Shown: piece after piece, positions 43,457 through 53,175 of the stretch
Numbering within the stretch: position 1 is the stretch's first letter
Layout of the letters: each line of letters opens with the position of its first letter
From: Rhodocytophaga aerolata
Lineage (GTDB): Bacteria > Bacteroidota > Bacteroidia > Cytophagales > 172606-1
Assembly (NCBI RefSeq): GCF_030503435.1
Contig: NZ_JAUKPO010000009.1
Coordinates: forward strand, 175,211-239,210
Reading direction: 5' to 3'
Length of the DNA stretch: 64,000 nucleotides
The notes under the pieces: model-generated
What the model saw: the letters and a program-made list of their open reading frames with translations, nothing else
Database searches by the model: none
Told to the model about the DNA's origin: nothing
Translations under genes and position numbers: made by a program

Positions 43457-45556
43457 ATGTTAACCAATCCCATGAACTTGTTACGCCCCCGTTTTAGTAT
43501 ATTTTTCTTTTTACTTTTATTTTGCCGCTTCCAGACCAGTGCCCAGAAATCTCCTCCCGCGCCATTCGGAGCTACTCCTTCCCCGCAGCAGCTAGATTGG
43601 CACAAAATGGAATATTATGCATTTGCGCATTTCAACATGAATACATTTACTGACGAGGAGTGGGGACATGGTACAGAATCGCCGTCAGCCTTTAATCCAA
43701 CACAGTTAGACTGCCGGCAATGGGCCAAAGTGGCAAAAGAAGCCGGAATGAAAGGAATTATTATTACAGCCAAGCATCATGATGGCTTTTGTTTATGGCC
43801 TTCACAATACACCCAGCATTCAGTGAAAAATAGCAGCTGGAAGAACGGGAAAGGCGATGTATTACGGGAATTATCGGATGCCTGTAAAGAGTATGGGCTA
43901 AAATTTGGCGTATACCTGTCTCCCTGGGACAGAAATCATCCGGCATATGGCACAGCGGAATACAACGAAATATTCAAGAAAACCCTGGAAGAAGTTCTCA
44001 CTAACTATGGCGATGTATTTGAAGTCTGGTTTGATGGGGCAAATGGCGAAGGGCCAAATGGCAAAAAGCAGGTTTACGACTGGCCCGGATTCATTGCAAC
44101 GGTATATAAATACCAGCCTAAAGCTATTATCTTCAGCGATGCAGGCCCGGGTTGCCGTTGGGTGGGTAATGAAGAAGGAATTGCAGGAGAAACCAATTGG
44201 GCAACGCTAAACGGCGACAAAGTGTACCCTGGGTATGAAAAGTATCAGGAGCTTACCCCAGGCCACGAAGACGGAACACACTGGATACCTGCCGAAACAG
44301 ATGTTTCCATTAGGCCAGGTTGGTATTATCACCAGTCAGAAGACCATAAGGTGAAATCCCTGACACATATGGTAGATATTTACTATAAATCTCTAGGCAG
44401 GGGTTCCAACTTGCTGCTAAATCTGCCAATAGACCGCAGAGGGCTTGTACATGAAAATGATGTTCAGCGCTTGAAAGAATTAAAAGCAGTAATTGATGCG
44501 GACTTTTCAACGAATCTGGCAAAAGGTAAAAAAGTCACAGCTAGCCAAGAGAGAGATAAAGAAGTATTTGCGGCTGCTAATGTGGTGGATGGGGATGACA
44601 CTACTTACTGGGCTACAGCAGATGGAACGCACAAAGGCTCAGTAGAAGTAGACTTAGGCAAGGCTACCGAAATCAACCGGTTTGTTGTGCAGGAGTATAT
44701 AAAGCTGGGCCAACGGGTGAAATCTTTTTCCGTAGAAGCATTTACGAACGGAGCCTGGAAAGAGATAGCCAAAGGAACAACTATTGGGTATAAGCGGATT
44801 CTTCGCTTCCCTACAATAAGTGCTTCCAAAGTACGGGTAACAATATTGGAGGCCAAAGCAAGTCCGCTAATTACCAACGTAGAACTATATCATGCACCTG
44901 CTTTATTGGCCGCTCCAGAAATCAACCGTACGAAAGAAGGAGTGGTAAGCCTGCGGGCTCCAGATACAGGCGTAACCCTTTATTATACGACCGACGGTTC
45001 TGAGCCTAACAAACAATCCAAGAAATACAAGGCTTCTTTTCCTTTACAAACCAAGGCCACTTTGAAAGCCCTGGCAATAGATGCGAGCGGAAAACAAAGT
45101 CCGGTAAGCCGGATGGATTTTGACATAGCCAAGAAGAAATGGAAAGTGATCAGCACCCAAGCAGTTGCCTATAAGAACATAGCCAAACTTATTGATGATG
45201 ACCCGGAAACTGGATGGAGCAGCCGTACCAAAGATAACTCTTTGCCATTCCCTTGCGAGGTAGTAATTGACTTAGGAGAGGAACTTGCTTTAGAAGGATT
45301 TACGTATTTGCCTTTACAGGGAAGAAATATTGAAGGAACCATTGCGCAATATGAATTTTATGTCAGCCAGGATGGTAAATCATGGGGTAAACCTGTGTCC
45401 TCCGGAGAGTTCAGTAATATTAAAAACAATCCGGTATTACAAACTAAACACTTTACACAAGTAAAAGCACGGTTTATTAAATTAAAAGCGTTAACAGAGA
45501 TTCACAACAAGAACTTTGCTTCTTTCGCCGAAATAGGCGTGCTTACTACAAAATAA
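43457..45556 (+). CDS. Secreted GH29 alpha-L-fucosidase with two F5/8-type C domains
   Basis: A 699-residue exported fucosidase. Signal peptide residues end near SAQ (about 27-30). The GH29 barrel covers about 35-340, with family motifs FAHFNMNTF, ITAKHHDGFCLWPS and the nucleophile Asp193 in VWFDGANG. C-terminal domains are a F5/8-type C (CBM32-like) domain (about 350-485), a chitobiase/FN3-like segment (about 490-560, YYTTDGSEPN) and a second F5/8-type C domain (about 570-699). The frame also opens at TTG 43448 and has a further ATG at 43472. It removes alpha-linked L-fucose, probably at the cell surface or in the periplasm. Confidence 0.93.
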   Translation: MLTNPMNLLRPRFSIFFFLLLFCRFQTSAQKSPPAPFGATPSPQQLDWHKMEYYAFAHFNMNTFTDEEWGHGTESPSAFNPTQLDCRQWAKVAKEAGMKGIIITAKHHDGFCLWPSQYTQHSVKNSSWKNGKGDVLRELSDACKEYGLKFGVYLSPWDRNHPAYGTAEYNEIFKKTLEEVLTNYGDVFEVWFDGANGEGPNGKKQVYDWPGFIATVYKYQPKAIIFSDAGPGCRWVGNEEGIAGETNWATLNGDKVYPGYEKYQELTPGHEDGTHWIPAETDVSIRPGWYYHQSEDHKVKSLTHMVDIYYKSLGRGSNLLLNLPIDRRGLVHENDVQRLKELKAVIDADFSTNLAKGKKVTASQERDKEVFAAANVVDGDDTTYWATADGTHKGSVEVDLGKATEINRFVVQEYIKLGQRVKSFSVEAFTNGAWKEIAKGTTIGYKRILRFPTISASKVRVTILEAKASPLITNVELYHAPALLAAPEINRTKEGVVSLRAPDTGVTLYYTTDGSEPNKQSKKYKASFPLQTKATLKALAIDASGKQSPVSRMDFDIAKKKWKVISTQAVAYKNIAKLIDDDPETGWSSRTKDNSLPFPCEVVIDLGEELALEGFTYLPLQGRNIEGTIAQYEFYVSQDGKSWGKPVSSGEFSNIKNNPVLQTKHFTQVKARFIKLKALTEIHNKNFASFAEIGVLTTK

Positions 45557-45577
45557 GCTAGTTCATTTACCTGTCGT

Positions 45578-45621
45578 AAAGCTTACAATGCCACATCTAT
45601 CTGGCATTGTAAGCTTTTTTT
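45578..45621 (+). terminator. Terminator of the fucosidase gene
   Basis: A perfect 16-bp stem (AAAGCTTACAATGCCA / TGGCATTGTAAGCTTT) with an 8-base loop, then a T7 run. Confidence 0.93.
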
Positions 45622-45742
45622 ATATGCTAAACCTAGCTGCATTAATTTATTACTTATTTTCTACATGAAAAAAGTATAGATTTTTTGCAACATAATCCAA
45701 TAAAAATGGTATAGCATTATAACAAACATTAAAAAACCAGTT

Positions 45743-47038
45743 ATGAAACGAAATATTATACATAAGCTGACTGCTTCTATGATGATAGCAGCCGGTATAT
45801 TGATTGGGGTGCCTGAAAATACTTTTGCTCAGACCCAACCAAAGACAAATCCGAGTACTCAGCAATCGCAAGGCCATGCCAACCATGGAACTACCCAAAA
45901 TGCTACCAAGGGAGGTAAAAAATCGATGAGCCATAATGCTGCTGATGCCAATTTTGTAAAAAAGGCTTCTGAATCGAATTTGGCGGAAATAAAGCTTAGC
46001 GAACTGGCCATGCAAAAGTCATCTTCTGATAAAGTGAAAGAATATGCTCAGATGATGATACAACACCATACCACTGCCCAGACTGAACTTGCTTCTATTG
46101 TATCTGCTTACACAAGTGCTAACTCGGTAGGTTCTACGGATACAGATGCCAATGATGCCGATAAAATGAGTTCAACCGGGGGCACTGCCGGAACTACTGG
46201 GAATACACAGGCCGATGGAAAAACTAATGGCCAGTACAATAGCAATATGTCCTCTAAGGATAAGGCTGGCGCAGATAATTCAACGAATGCTTCCGGAGGA
46301 ACTACTGATACCGGGAGTACGTATAGTTCAGGTAATGCTGGCGGGGCCATTGGTACAACTGGTAGCCAGCAGGGAAGATCATCTGATGGGGCAGCATCAC
46401 AAAATACACCTTCCAATGGAAGTAACAGCAATTCGAATTCACAGGCAGATGCCAATTCTACTACAAACCCCAGCATGAGTGGAACCAGGGTAGGCAGAGG
46501 CGAATTAACAGAACCAGGCAATACTTCACCGGCCACAGCAAATGATGCTAATGTGCAGGAAAACGAATCTGATGGTACTGGCGGTGGTGGAGCAGGAGCC
46601 AATTCCGGTGGAACTACCAGCAGTATGAGCAACAGCAGGATCAGCCGTACTACCCCTAACTCATCAGATAATTCGCAGGATCTGAATAGTTCTGCCAACA
46701 ACAGCACAGCAAGTGGTGAGGTAAACATGATGAATTCAACGATGAAGTATGATTTACCTAATGAACTTTCTGCGGAGCATAAAGCACTCAGAGATAAATT
46801 AGCCAAATTGTCTGGTGCTGAGTTTGACAAAGAATATATACAGGCCATGGTAAAAGACCACGCGAAATCTGTACAATTGTTTGAGAAGCATGCATTGGTA
46901 AGCAACGAAGGTGATAGTCAATTACAAGCCTTTGCATCTAAAACACTTCCGTTGATTAAAGAACACTATGAAAAAGCCAAAGCCTTAAGTGGTAACAGCC
47001 CAATGAATCCGGATGCGAAAAGTAAAGGAAGTAAATAG
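45743..47038 (+). CDS. Exported DUF4142 protein split by a long low-complexity insert
   Basis: A 431-residue protein with a signal peptide (about 1-30, ending FAQ). DUF4142 is a helical, ferritin-like family of about 140 residues. Here its first helices lie at about 65-125 (NFVKKASESNLAEIKLSELAM ... VKEYAQMMIQHH) and its last at about 335-415 (YDLPNELSAEHKALRDKL ... YIQAMVKDHAKSVQLFEKHA). Between them are about 210 residues of Ser/Thr/Asn/Gly/Asp-rich, probably disordered sequence. Both halves keep the family motifs, so the gene is not a random fusion. Function unknown; it may act in the periplasm or outside the cell. Confidence 0.85.
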   Translation: MKRNIIHKLTASMMIAAGILIGVPENTFAQTQPKTNPSTQQSQGHANHGTTQNATKGGKKSMSHNAADANFVKKASESNLAEIKLSELAMQKSSSDKVKEYAQMMIQHHTTAQTELASIVSAYTSANSVGSTDTDANDADKMSSTGGTAGTTGNTQADGKTNGQYNSNMSSKDKAGADNSTNASGGTTDTGSTYSSGNAGGAIGTTGSQQGRSSDGAASQNTPSNGSNSNSNSQADANSTTNPSMSGTRVGRGELTEPGNTSPATANDANVQENESDGTGGGGAGANSGGTTSSMSNSRISRTTPNSSDNSQDLNSSANNSTASGEVNMMNSTMKYDLPNELSAEHKALRDKLAKLSGAEFDKEYIQAMVKDHAKSVQLFEKHALVSNEGDSQLQAFASKTLPLIKEHYEKAKALSGNSPMNPDAKSKGSK

Positions 47039-47055
47039 AGTTTGATATTACTAAT

Positions 47056-47088
47056 AAAAGGCTGTTCTAAAAACAGCCTTTTTATTTT
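47056..47088 (+). terminator. Terminator of the DUF4142 gene
   Basis: An 11-bp stem AAAAGGCTGTT / AACAGCCTTTT with a 5-base loop, then T-rich sequence. Confidence 0.9.
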
Positions 47089-47163
47089 TACCTGATTTGG
47101 CTAAAAATAAAACAAATAGGGGGAAAAGGAAGTACTTATTAAAAGAACTAAATCAATATAGCT

Positions 47164-47664
47164 ATGAATATCAGAGATATAAAAAAACTATTACCCGGCG
47201 CAATAGTGGCCTTGAGTATAACATTATTGCCTCCTTCCGGCGTGTTTGCCCAAGTGAGGCCCGAGGCCGGAGCCTCAACCCCATCTTCTGCTGACGATGC
47301 AAATACGGAAGATGAAGTTGAGAGCAACATCACCAATCCGCAAGTGAATAGTTCGATTAACAAAGCCTACCAGGCTAACGCACCGGTTATTCAGAATTAT
47401 AAGGAGGTAAACCGCAAGCAGATCATTTCACCTCAAAATGACATTCCATTCAACAGGCCAATGATTTTCCTGGAACTTCCCAATCAGACCTACGATGCCT
47501 TTGGCAATAGCCCGGTTAATAACAACAGTGGGGCGTATAATCCCAGCCAATCAGTTAATATGCCACAATCAACTATTACGCAGCCGCCATTGCCTTATAA
47601 AAATGGAGGTACCTATTATCAGGCGAATGATTCTTTGGTGAGGCCGCCTCAAAAAAATTGGTAA
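47164..47664 (+). CDS. Small secreted Asn/Pro-rich hypothetical protein
   Basis: A 166-residue protein with a signal peptide (IVALSITLLPPSGVFAQ). The mature part is polar and rich in Asn, Pro, Ser and Gln (PFNRPMIFLELPNQTYDAFGN, PQSTITQPPLPYKNGG) with no recognised domain. Likely disordered or surface-located. It follows the DUF4142 gene on the same strand after a terminator, so it has its own promoter. Function unknown. Confidence 0.65.
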   Translation: MNIRDIKKLLPGAIVALSITLLPPSGVFAQVRPEAGASTPSSADDANTEDEVESNITNPQVNSSINKAYQANAPVIQNYKEVNRKQIISPQNDIPFNRPMIFLELPNQTYDAFGNSPVNNNSGAYNPSQSVNMPQSTITQPPLPYKNGGTYYQANDSLVRPPQKNW

Positions 47665-47697
47665 GCAAGGATGGAGAAAACAAAGAACCGTATAAAA

Positions 47698-47735
47698 AAA
47701 GAGCTAAGCTGGCGATTTACCCAACTTAGCTCTTT
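47698..47735. terminator. Bidirectional terminator between the small secreted gene and spoVR
   Basis: An 11-bp stem AAAGAGCTAAG / CTTAGCTCTTT with a 16-base loop between convergent genes, A-rich on the left and T-rich on the right. Confidence 0.75.
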
Positions 47736-47760
47736 GTAGTTTATAGACTTTGGTAGCCAA

Positions 47761-49269
47761 CTAACTCTCAAATATTTTATCGTTAATTCCTAGCTTGTTT
47801 TTAGAAACCAGTTGTACAGGAAATTCCCATAAATACCGTATATGCTCCAGCGTATCTTTCGCCTCTTCATTATGTAAACTGCGTTCGTTAATAACCCGGT
47901 GCACCAGATGCAATTTGCTGGTTGCATGTAGATCTACCCGGTCTACCTGAATATCAGGCACATAAAACTCCCGCATGTACTGGTTGCTTAACGATTCGCG
48001 CACTTTACGGTAGCCACGTTCATTGTGAATAGCACTAACTTCATAATCATCGTCGTCTTCGTTATCTGCTACCACAAACAACTTCATATCCCGGATAACT
48101 TTTGGCGATAAATATTGCAGAATAAAACTATCGTCGCGGAAGTTTTGCATGGCATAGTGAATTTCTTCCAGCCAGTCTTTGCCCGCCAGGTTAGGAAACC
48201 AGTATTTATCTTCTTGTGTCGGGTTCTGGCAAATCCGCTTGATGTCCATAAAAATATTGAAACCCAGAGTATAAGGGTTAAGCCCGGAAAAATACCGGCT
48301 GTTGTATTCCGGCTGATACAGCACAGAGCTATGGCTATGAATAAACTCCAACATAAAATTGTCGTCTACCAGCTTCTTATCATACATCTCATTAATAATG
48401 TGGTAGTGAACAAAGGTTGCAAACCCCTCATTCATCACTTTTGTAAGGCCCTGTGGATAGAAATATTGCGACACTTTACGGACTATCCGGATAATTTCCC
48501 GTTTCCAGACAGGCAGGGTTGGCGCATTTTTTTCAATGAAGTATAAAATGTTTTCCTCTGGCTCTTCCGGGAATTTGAAACTCCGGTGAAATTGGCCATC
48601 AGCAATGGGTCTGGGCTTTGGTACTGTTCTCCAAAGTTCATTATATGTTTGCCGTTTAAAGTTCACCAGGTTTTTTAGCCGTTCGTTTTCTTGCCTGGCC
48701 GAAAGTTTAGTGGGCTTACGGTATTTATCCACCCCATGATTCATTAAGGCATGGGCCGCATCTAAAACACGTTCAACCTCCTCATGGCCCACTTCTTCTT
48801 CGCATTTTAGAATAAAATCCCTGGCAAACACCATATAGTCGATGATTGAATCGGCGGCGGTCCAGTCTTTAAACATGTAGTTATTCGCAAAAAAAGCATT
48901 GTGACCCTGGCAGGCATGGGCAATAACCAGCACCATCATGCAGGTGGTATTATTCTCCATGTTATAACTAATACATGGGTTAGAATTAATTACCATTTCG
49001 TAGGAGAGGGCCGTTCGTCCTTTAGAATAATTGTTTTGATTCAGTACAAAATCTTTTCCGAATTTCCAATGCGGATAAGAAGTAGGTAAACCGATCAGTG
49101 AGTATGCGTCTAGCATTTGCTCGGCCGTTACGATCTCAATCTGATTGGGATAGGTAAGGAGTTTTAACGACTCTCTACCTATTTTACTGGTTATTTCGTC
49201 GGCTGCCTCCAGCGTTTGGTCATCCCAGGTGGGATTGCTGAACAGACGCCTGTATAATTCTGTATTCAT
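47761..49269 (-). CDS. SpoVR family protein
   Basis: A 502-residue SpoVR/YcgB family protein, third gene of the prkA operon. Family blocks include YPHWKFGKDF, SYNMENNTTCMMVLVIAHACQGHNAFF, MNEGFATFVHYHI and NPYTLGFNIFMDIKRIC. Despite the name it is common in non-sporulating bacteria, as here. Its biochemical activity is unknown; the co-occurrence with PrkA and DUF444 points to a shared stationary-phase or starvation role. It starts 130 bp after the DUF444 stop. Confidence 0.95.
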   Translation of the reverse strand: MNTELYRRLFSNPTWDDQTLEAADEITSKIGRESLKLLTYPNQIEIVTAEQMLDAYSLIGLPTSYPHWKFGKDFVLNQNNYSKGRTALSYEMVINSNPCISYNMENNTTCMMVLVIAHACQGHNAFFANNYMFKDWTAADSIIDYMVFARDFILKCEEEVGHEEVERVLDAAHALMNHGVDKYRKPTKLSARQENERLKNLVNFKRQTYNELWRTVPKPRPIADGQFHRSFKFPEEPEENILYFIEKNAPTLPVWKREIIRIVRKVSQYFYPQGLTKVMNEGFATFVHYHIINEMYDKKLVDDNFMLEFIHSHSSVLYQPEYNSRYFSGLNPYTLGFNIFMDIKRICQNPTQEDKYWFPNLAGKDWLEEIHYAMQNFRDDSFILQYLSPKVIRDMKLFVVADNEDDDDYEVSAIHNERGYRKVRESLSNQYMREFYVPDIQVDRVDLHATSKLHLVHRVINERSLHNEEAKDTLEHIRYLWEFPVQLVSKNKLGINDKIFES

Positions 49270-49399
49270 GGGTATAAAAAATCGGGTAAACTATGCCGGC
49301 AACATCCTTGAACTGCTTTTGAAAGGGTACCGGGAATTTTATCATAAAAGTTAAACCAGGTACTTTCATACCTGGTGTTTATATAGGGTAGCCTTTGGC

Positions 49400-50668
49400 C
49401 TAGCTTGGAATAGCTTTTTCTTTTTTGAATAAACCCCTGAAGACTGGCCATATCTGACTTACATCATACAGTTTACGCATAGAGAAACGGTTTTCATCTT
49501 CCAGGCTACGGTAGGTTCTCCACAAGGAACTATCCCGCGAATGGTTGCTGATTTCAATATAAGCCATGTACTGAATGGCTGGCAAAATTTGCGTCCGTAG
49601 AATAACGCCGCACTCATCGGCATCGTAATCCGACCATACATCGCCATCCGAAGCCTGGCAGCAGTAAATGTTCCAGTTTCCGCCACTGTACCGTTCTTTA
49701 ATAATTTTATCCATCAATTCCAGGGAAGGGGCAACTACAGTGCCGCCACTTTCTTTGGAATTGAAAAATTCATATTCATCCACTTCCTTAGCTGTGGTGT
49801 GGTGCCGGATAAATATAAGTTCTACATTCAGGTACTGTTTAGTTAAAAATATATAGAGCAGGGTAAAAAAGCGTTTGGCTATATCTTTTTCATGATAGCC
49901 CATAGAAGCTGATACGTCCATAATGCAGAACATAGCCGCCGAAGTAGTAGGCAGGGGTATCTGTTCAAAATGGTTATACCGCAAGTCTACATCTTCAAAG
50001 AAGGGGATAGTATTCGACTGTTTTTTCACTTTCTCAATTTCTGCCTGCAACGCTGCAAGTTGAACTGGGTCAGTGGTTGTAGCCAGGGTTGCTTCCAGTT
50101 TCTTAAATTTAGCCAGAAAAGCACCCCGTAAAGCTATTTGCCGGGCTAGCGACTGCTGATAACTTGTTTTGATATTCAGCCTGGAAGGATTCCCGTATTT
50201 AATGAAGCCAGCTCTTTTGTTCTCAAAAGATTCGGTGTTTTCCAAAAACTTCTGCACCATATTTGGCAGTTCCAGGTCTTCAAAAAAGTATTTGAGAAAC
50301 TCTTCTCTGGAGAGTACAACGGCAAATTCGTCTTCGCTTACTTCCGGGCTGTTAGATCCCTTGCCACGTCCGCCACCATGGCCACTCCCTTTGGGTTTAG
50401 GAATTTTATCTCCTTCACTGAAACGGTCGTTGCCGGGCCGTACAATTTGCTTGTTACCTGAAGCCGGATCGTGCGAGAAAGCAGGTTCTTTAATACTTTT
50501 AATAGGTACTTTTACTTTGCCACCAGTATTACTTTCCTGGATACTCTCCTGGCTAATAATATCTGGTAAGGCTTTTTTTATCTGGCCTTCTACGCGTTTC
50601 AGAAACCGCTGCCGGTTACCGGTAGACTTCCCTTTGGCATTTTTACGCCTGTCAATAATATTGCTCAT
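49400..50668 (-). CDS. DUF444 (YeaH-type) von Willebrand-like protein
   Basis: A 422-residue protein, second gene of the prkA operon. The C-terminal half has a VWA-like MIDAS-type motif (CIMDVSASMGYHEKDIAK) and a family block (GGTVVAPSLELMDKIIKERY). The N-terminal half is basic, with a glycine-rich stretch (GSGHGGGRGKG). Its E. coli relative YeaH is co-transcribed with the PrkA kinase YeaG. Its action is unknown. It begins 64 bp after prkA. Confidence 0.94.
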   Translation of the reverse strand: MSNIIDRRKNAKGKSTGNRQRFLKRVEGQIKKALPDIISQESIQESNTGGKVKVPIKSIKEPAFSHDPASGNKQIVRPGNDRFSEGDKIPKPKGSGHGGGRGKGSNSPEVSEDEFAVVLSREEFLKYFFEDLELPNMVQKFLENTESFENKRAGFIKYGNPSRLNIKTSYQQSLARQIALRGAFLAKFKKLEATLATTTDPVQLAALQAEIEKVKKQSNTIPFFEDVDLRYNHFEQIPLPTTSAAMFCIMDVSASMGYHEKDIAKRFFTLLYIFLTKQYLNVELIFIRHHTTAKEVDEYEFFNSKESGGTVVAPSLELMDKIIKERYSGGNWNIYCCQASDGDVWSDYDADECGVILRTQILPAIQYMAYIEISNHSRDSSLWRTYRSLEDENRFSMRKLYDVSQIWPVFRGLFKKEKAIPS

Positions 50669-50732
50669 GGGTTGAACGGGTGTTAATGAGAAAAGAAGAG
50701 CAGTATAATTTGCCTATACTGCTCTTGTTAGA

Positions 50733-52661
50733 TTAGGACATTGTTTTTCTGACACGCATAAACCAGTCTACCAGAATCCGGATTTGCTTGTAGGTATATC
50801 CTCTGTCTTTCATCCGTTTGATAAAATCTTTATGCTTTTTCTCATCATCCTCATTGGATTTTGCATTGAATGATATAATTGGCAGCAGATCTTCGGTGTT
50901 GGTGAAAATCTTCTTCTCAATTACATTTTTAATCTTCTCATACGCATCCCAGCGAGGAGTCTGGCCATTGTTATTGGCTTTGTACCGCAGGGAAAAATTA
51001 GTAATCTCTGCCCGGAAATCTTTCGGATTAGCGATGCCAGCAGGCTTTTCAATTTTCTCCAGTTCCTGATTCAGCATACGTCTGTCTAGACTTTCTCCCG
51101 AATCCGGATCACGGTAATCTATGTTCTGCATCCAGTAGTCGGCATAGGTTACGTATTTTTCGAAAATATTCTGGCCATACGTGCTGTATGATTCAATGTA
51201 GGCTTTCTGAATTTCATCGGCAATAAATTCCGCATATTTGCTGGCCAGAACCGATTTTATCAGATCCAGGTATTTATCCTCAGTTTCTTTTGGCAAACTA
51301 AGCTTAATTACTTCCTGCTCCAGTACATACAGTAAGTGTACAGGATTGGCTGCAATTTCTTCTGAATCAAAATTAAATACCTTGGAAAGAATCTTAAAAG
51401 CAAACCTGGTTGATATGCCATTCATGCCTTCATTAATTCCTGCTTCGTCGCGGTATTCCTGAATAGATTTGGCATTCGGATCGGTTTCTTTCAGTGTTTC
51501 CCCATTATATACCCGCATTTTAGAGTAGATATTGGAATTCTCGGGTTCCTTAATACGGGTCATTACTGAAAACTGAGATAACAATTCCAGTGTTTTAGGC
51601 GCACAGGTAGCTTCCCGTAATGAACTCTCCCGGATCAGTTTTTCATAGATCTTGATTTCTTCGCTTACGCGGAGGCAATAGGGTACCTGCACCTTATAAA
51701 TACGGTCCAGGAAGGCTTCATTCTTTTTGTCATTGGTAAACTTAGCCCATTCCGATTCGTTGGAGTGTGCCAGAATGATACCTTCGAATGGAATAGCGCC
51801 AATAGGTTCGGTACCTTTGTAGTTGTTTTCCTGTGTAGCTGTCAGCAGTGGATTCAAGACTTTTATCGGGGCTTTAAACATCTCCACAAACTCCATAATC
51901 CCCTGATTGGCCAGACACAAACCACCGGTATAGGAATAGGCATCCGGATCGCTTTGCTGGTATTCGGCCAGTTTACGGATATCTACTTTACCTACCAGGG
52001 TAGAAATATCCTGGTTGTTTTCGTCGCCGGGTTCAGTTTTGGAAATGGCAATCTGGTCTTGAATAGAAGGGTAGAGTTTAACTACACTAAAGCGGTTTAC
52101 ATCTCCTTCAAACTCGCGGAGCCGTTTTGTAGCCCATGGACTCATGCAAACCGGAATGTAGCGGGTTGGAATATTGTATTCATCTTCCATTTCCTTCTTA
52201 AAATCGGCAAACAATCCCAGGGGGCTCTCAAAAACCGGACTCAACTCTTGTCCTGCCTTGAGCACGTAAATAGGATTTTTCTGCATGAGGTGTTTCAACT
52301 TCTCAGCCATCGAACTTTTGCCGCCACCTACCGGCCCCATCAGGTAGAGAATTTGTTTCTTTTCTTCCAACCCCTGGGCCGAGTGCCTGAAATAAGATAC
52401 AATTTGTTCAATGGTGTTTTCCATTCCATAGAACTCTCTGAAAGCAGGGTAAACTTTTATTTTTTTGTTGGAGAAAATACGGCTAAGGGTTGGATCTTCC
52501 CGCGTATCAATGTACTCAGGAGAGCCGATAGCATCCAAAATCCGTTCTGCTGGTTTAGCATACACGTTGGAATCACTTTTGCAAAGCTCCAGATACGCTG
52601 CTATGGACATTTCATTAGCAGAAATACTGTAATTGGTTTTGATTTTATCTAAAACACCCAT
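50733..52661 (-). CDS. prkA: PrkA-type AAA+/serine kinase
   Basis: A 642-residue protein, first gene of the operon. The N-terminal AAA region has Walker A GPVGGGKS (109-116) and the LYPSIQDQIAISKTEPGDENN segment; the C-terminal PrkA kinase-like domain follows (about 400-640), ending VDWFMRVRKTMS. PrkA relatives act in starvation and stationary phase; both kinase and AAA+ protease activities have been reported for family members. Order prkA - DUF444 - spoVR matches the conserved arrangement across many bacteria. Confidence 0.95.
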   Translation of the reverse strand: MGVLDKIKTNYSISANEMSIAAYLELCKSDSNVYAKPAERILDAIGSPEYIDTREDPTLSRIFSNKKIKVYPAFREFYGMENTIEQIVSYFRHSAQGLEEKKQILYLMGPVGGGKSSMAEKLKHLMQKNPIYVLKAGQELSPVFESPLGLFADFKKEMEDEYNIPTRYIPVCMSPWATKRLREFEGDVNRFSVVKLYPSIQDQIAISKTEPGDENNQDISTLVGKVDIRKLAEYQQSDPDAYSYTGGLCLANQGIMEFVEMFKAPIKVLNPLLTATQENNYKGTEPIGAIPFEGIILAHSNESEWAKFTNDKKNEAFLDRIYKVQVPYCLRVSEEIKIYEKLIRESSLREATCAPKTLELLSQFSVMTRIKEPENSNIYSKMRVYNGETLKETDPNAKSIQEYRDEAGINEGMNGISTRFAFKILSKVFNFDSEEIAANPVHLLYVLEQEVIKLSLPKETEDKYLDLIKSVLASKYAEFIADEIQKAYIESYSTYGQNIFEKYVTYADYWMQNIDYRDPDSGESLDRRMLNQELEKIEKPAGIANPKDFRAEITNFSLRYKANNNGQTPRWDAYEKIKNVIEKKIFTNTEDLLPIISFNAKSNEDDEKKHKDFIKRMKDRGYTYKQIRILVDWFMRVRKTMS

Positions 52662-53175
52662 AATTAAAAATATGTGTTAGTTGGCTGGCAATTATAAGTA
52701 GAGGTTGTAGCGCAGTACTGTTAACTTATGAATTACCAATTAGTTACTTTCTAAGATGCTGTATTGAATTTAGTCGCTATCGAGAAAATAGCTGGTATAC
52801 CTGGTATCTACCGAAATACGTCTTATTACGTAAATTCCAGAAAGACTATTTTAAGCTGACCGATGCTCTGTACGAATACAATCTAACTGGGCATGTTTCT
52901 GATGTATAATCAGGTATGCACAGGTAATTGTAATTTAATGAATAATACGATGATTTAAAAGCCCTGGATTTAATTTCTACAAATAAATTAAAAGCTATAA
53001 GCCCTCTATACAGAATTTTCATGCATTATCCATCTCAGCTTCAGATTTTAGATGGGTAAAAGTATAATGTATTGCCTGTTTGAAAAGTTCAAAAAAGTCT
53101 TGATTTATTTAAATTTATTTTTTTTAACACAGAAAGTCAACTTACCTACAAGTGCTTTCTATACGCTTTATCTCT
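52662..53175. other. Intergenic region upstream of prkA
   Basis: A 514-bp AT-rich spacer that should hold the prkA operon promoter. A near-consensus TATAATTG on the minus strand (52689-52696) is the best -7 candidate but lacks a fitting -33. I see no gene or RNA in it. Confidence 0.4.

Noticed and set aside
46108..46905. A 265-codon minus-strand frame opposite the DUF4142 gene
   Set aside because: It is a by-product of the Ser/Thr/Asn/Gly-rich codons of the low-complexity insert; the leucine/proline/valine/serine-rich product shows no domain.
51765..52652. A 295-codon open frame on the plus strand antisense to prkA
   Set aside because: It lies fully inside the well-supported prkA gene, has no recognisable domain, and its composition is what the opposite strand of a coding gene gives.
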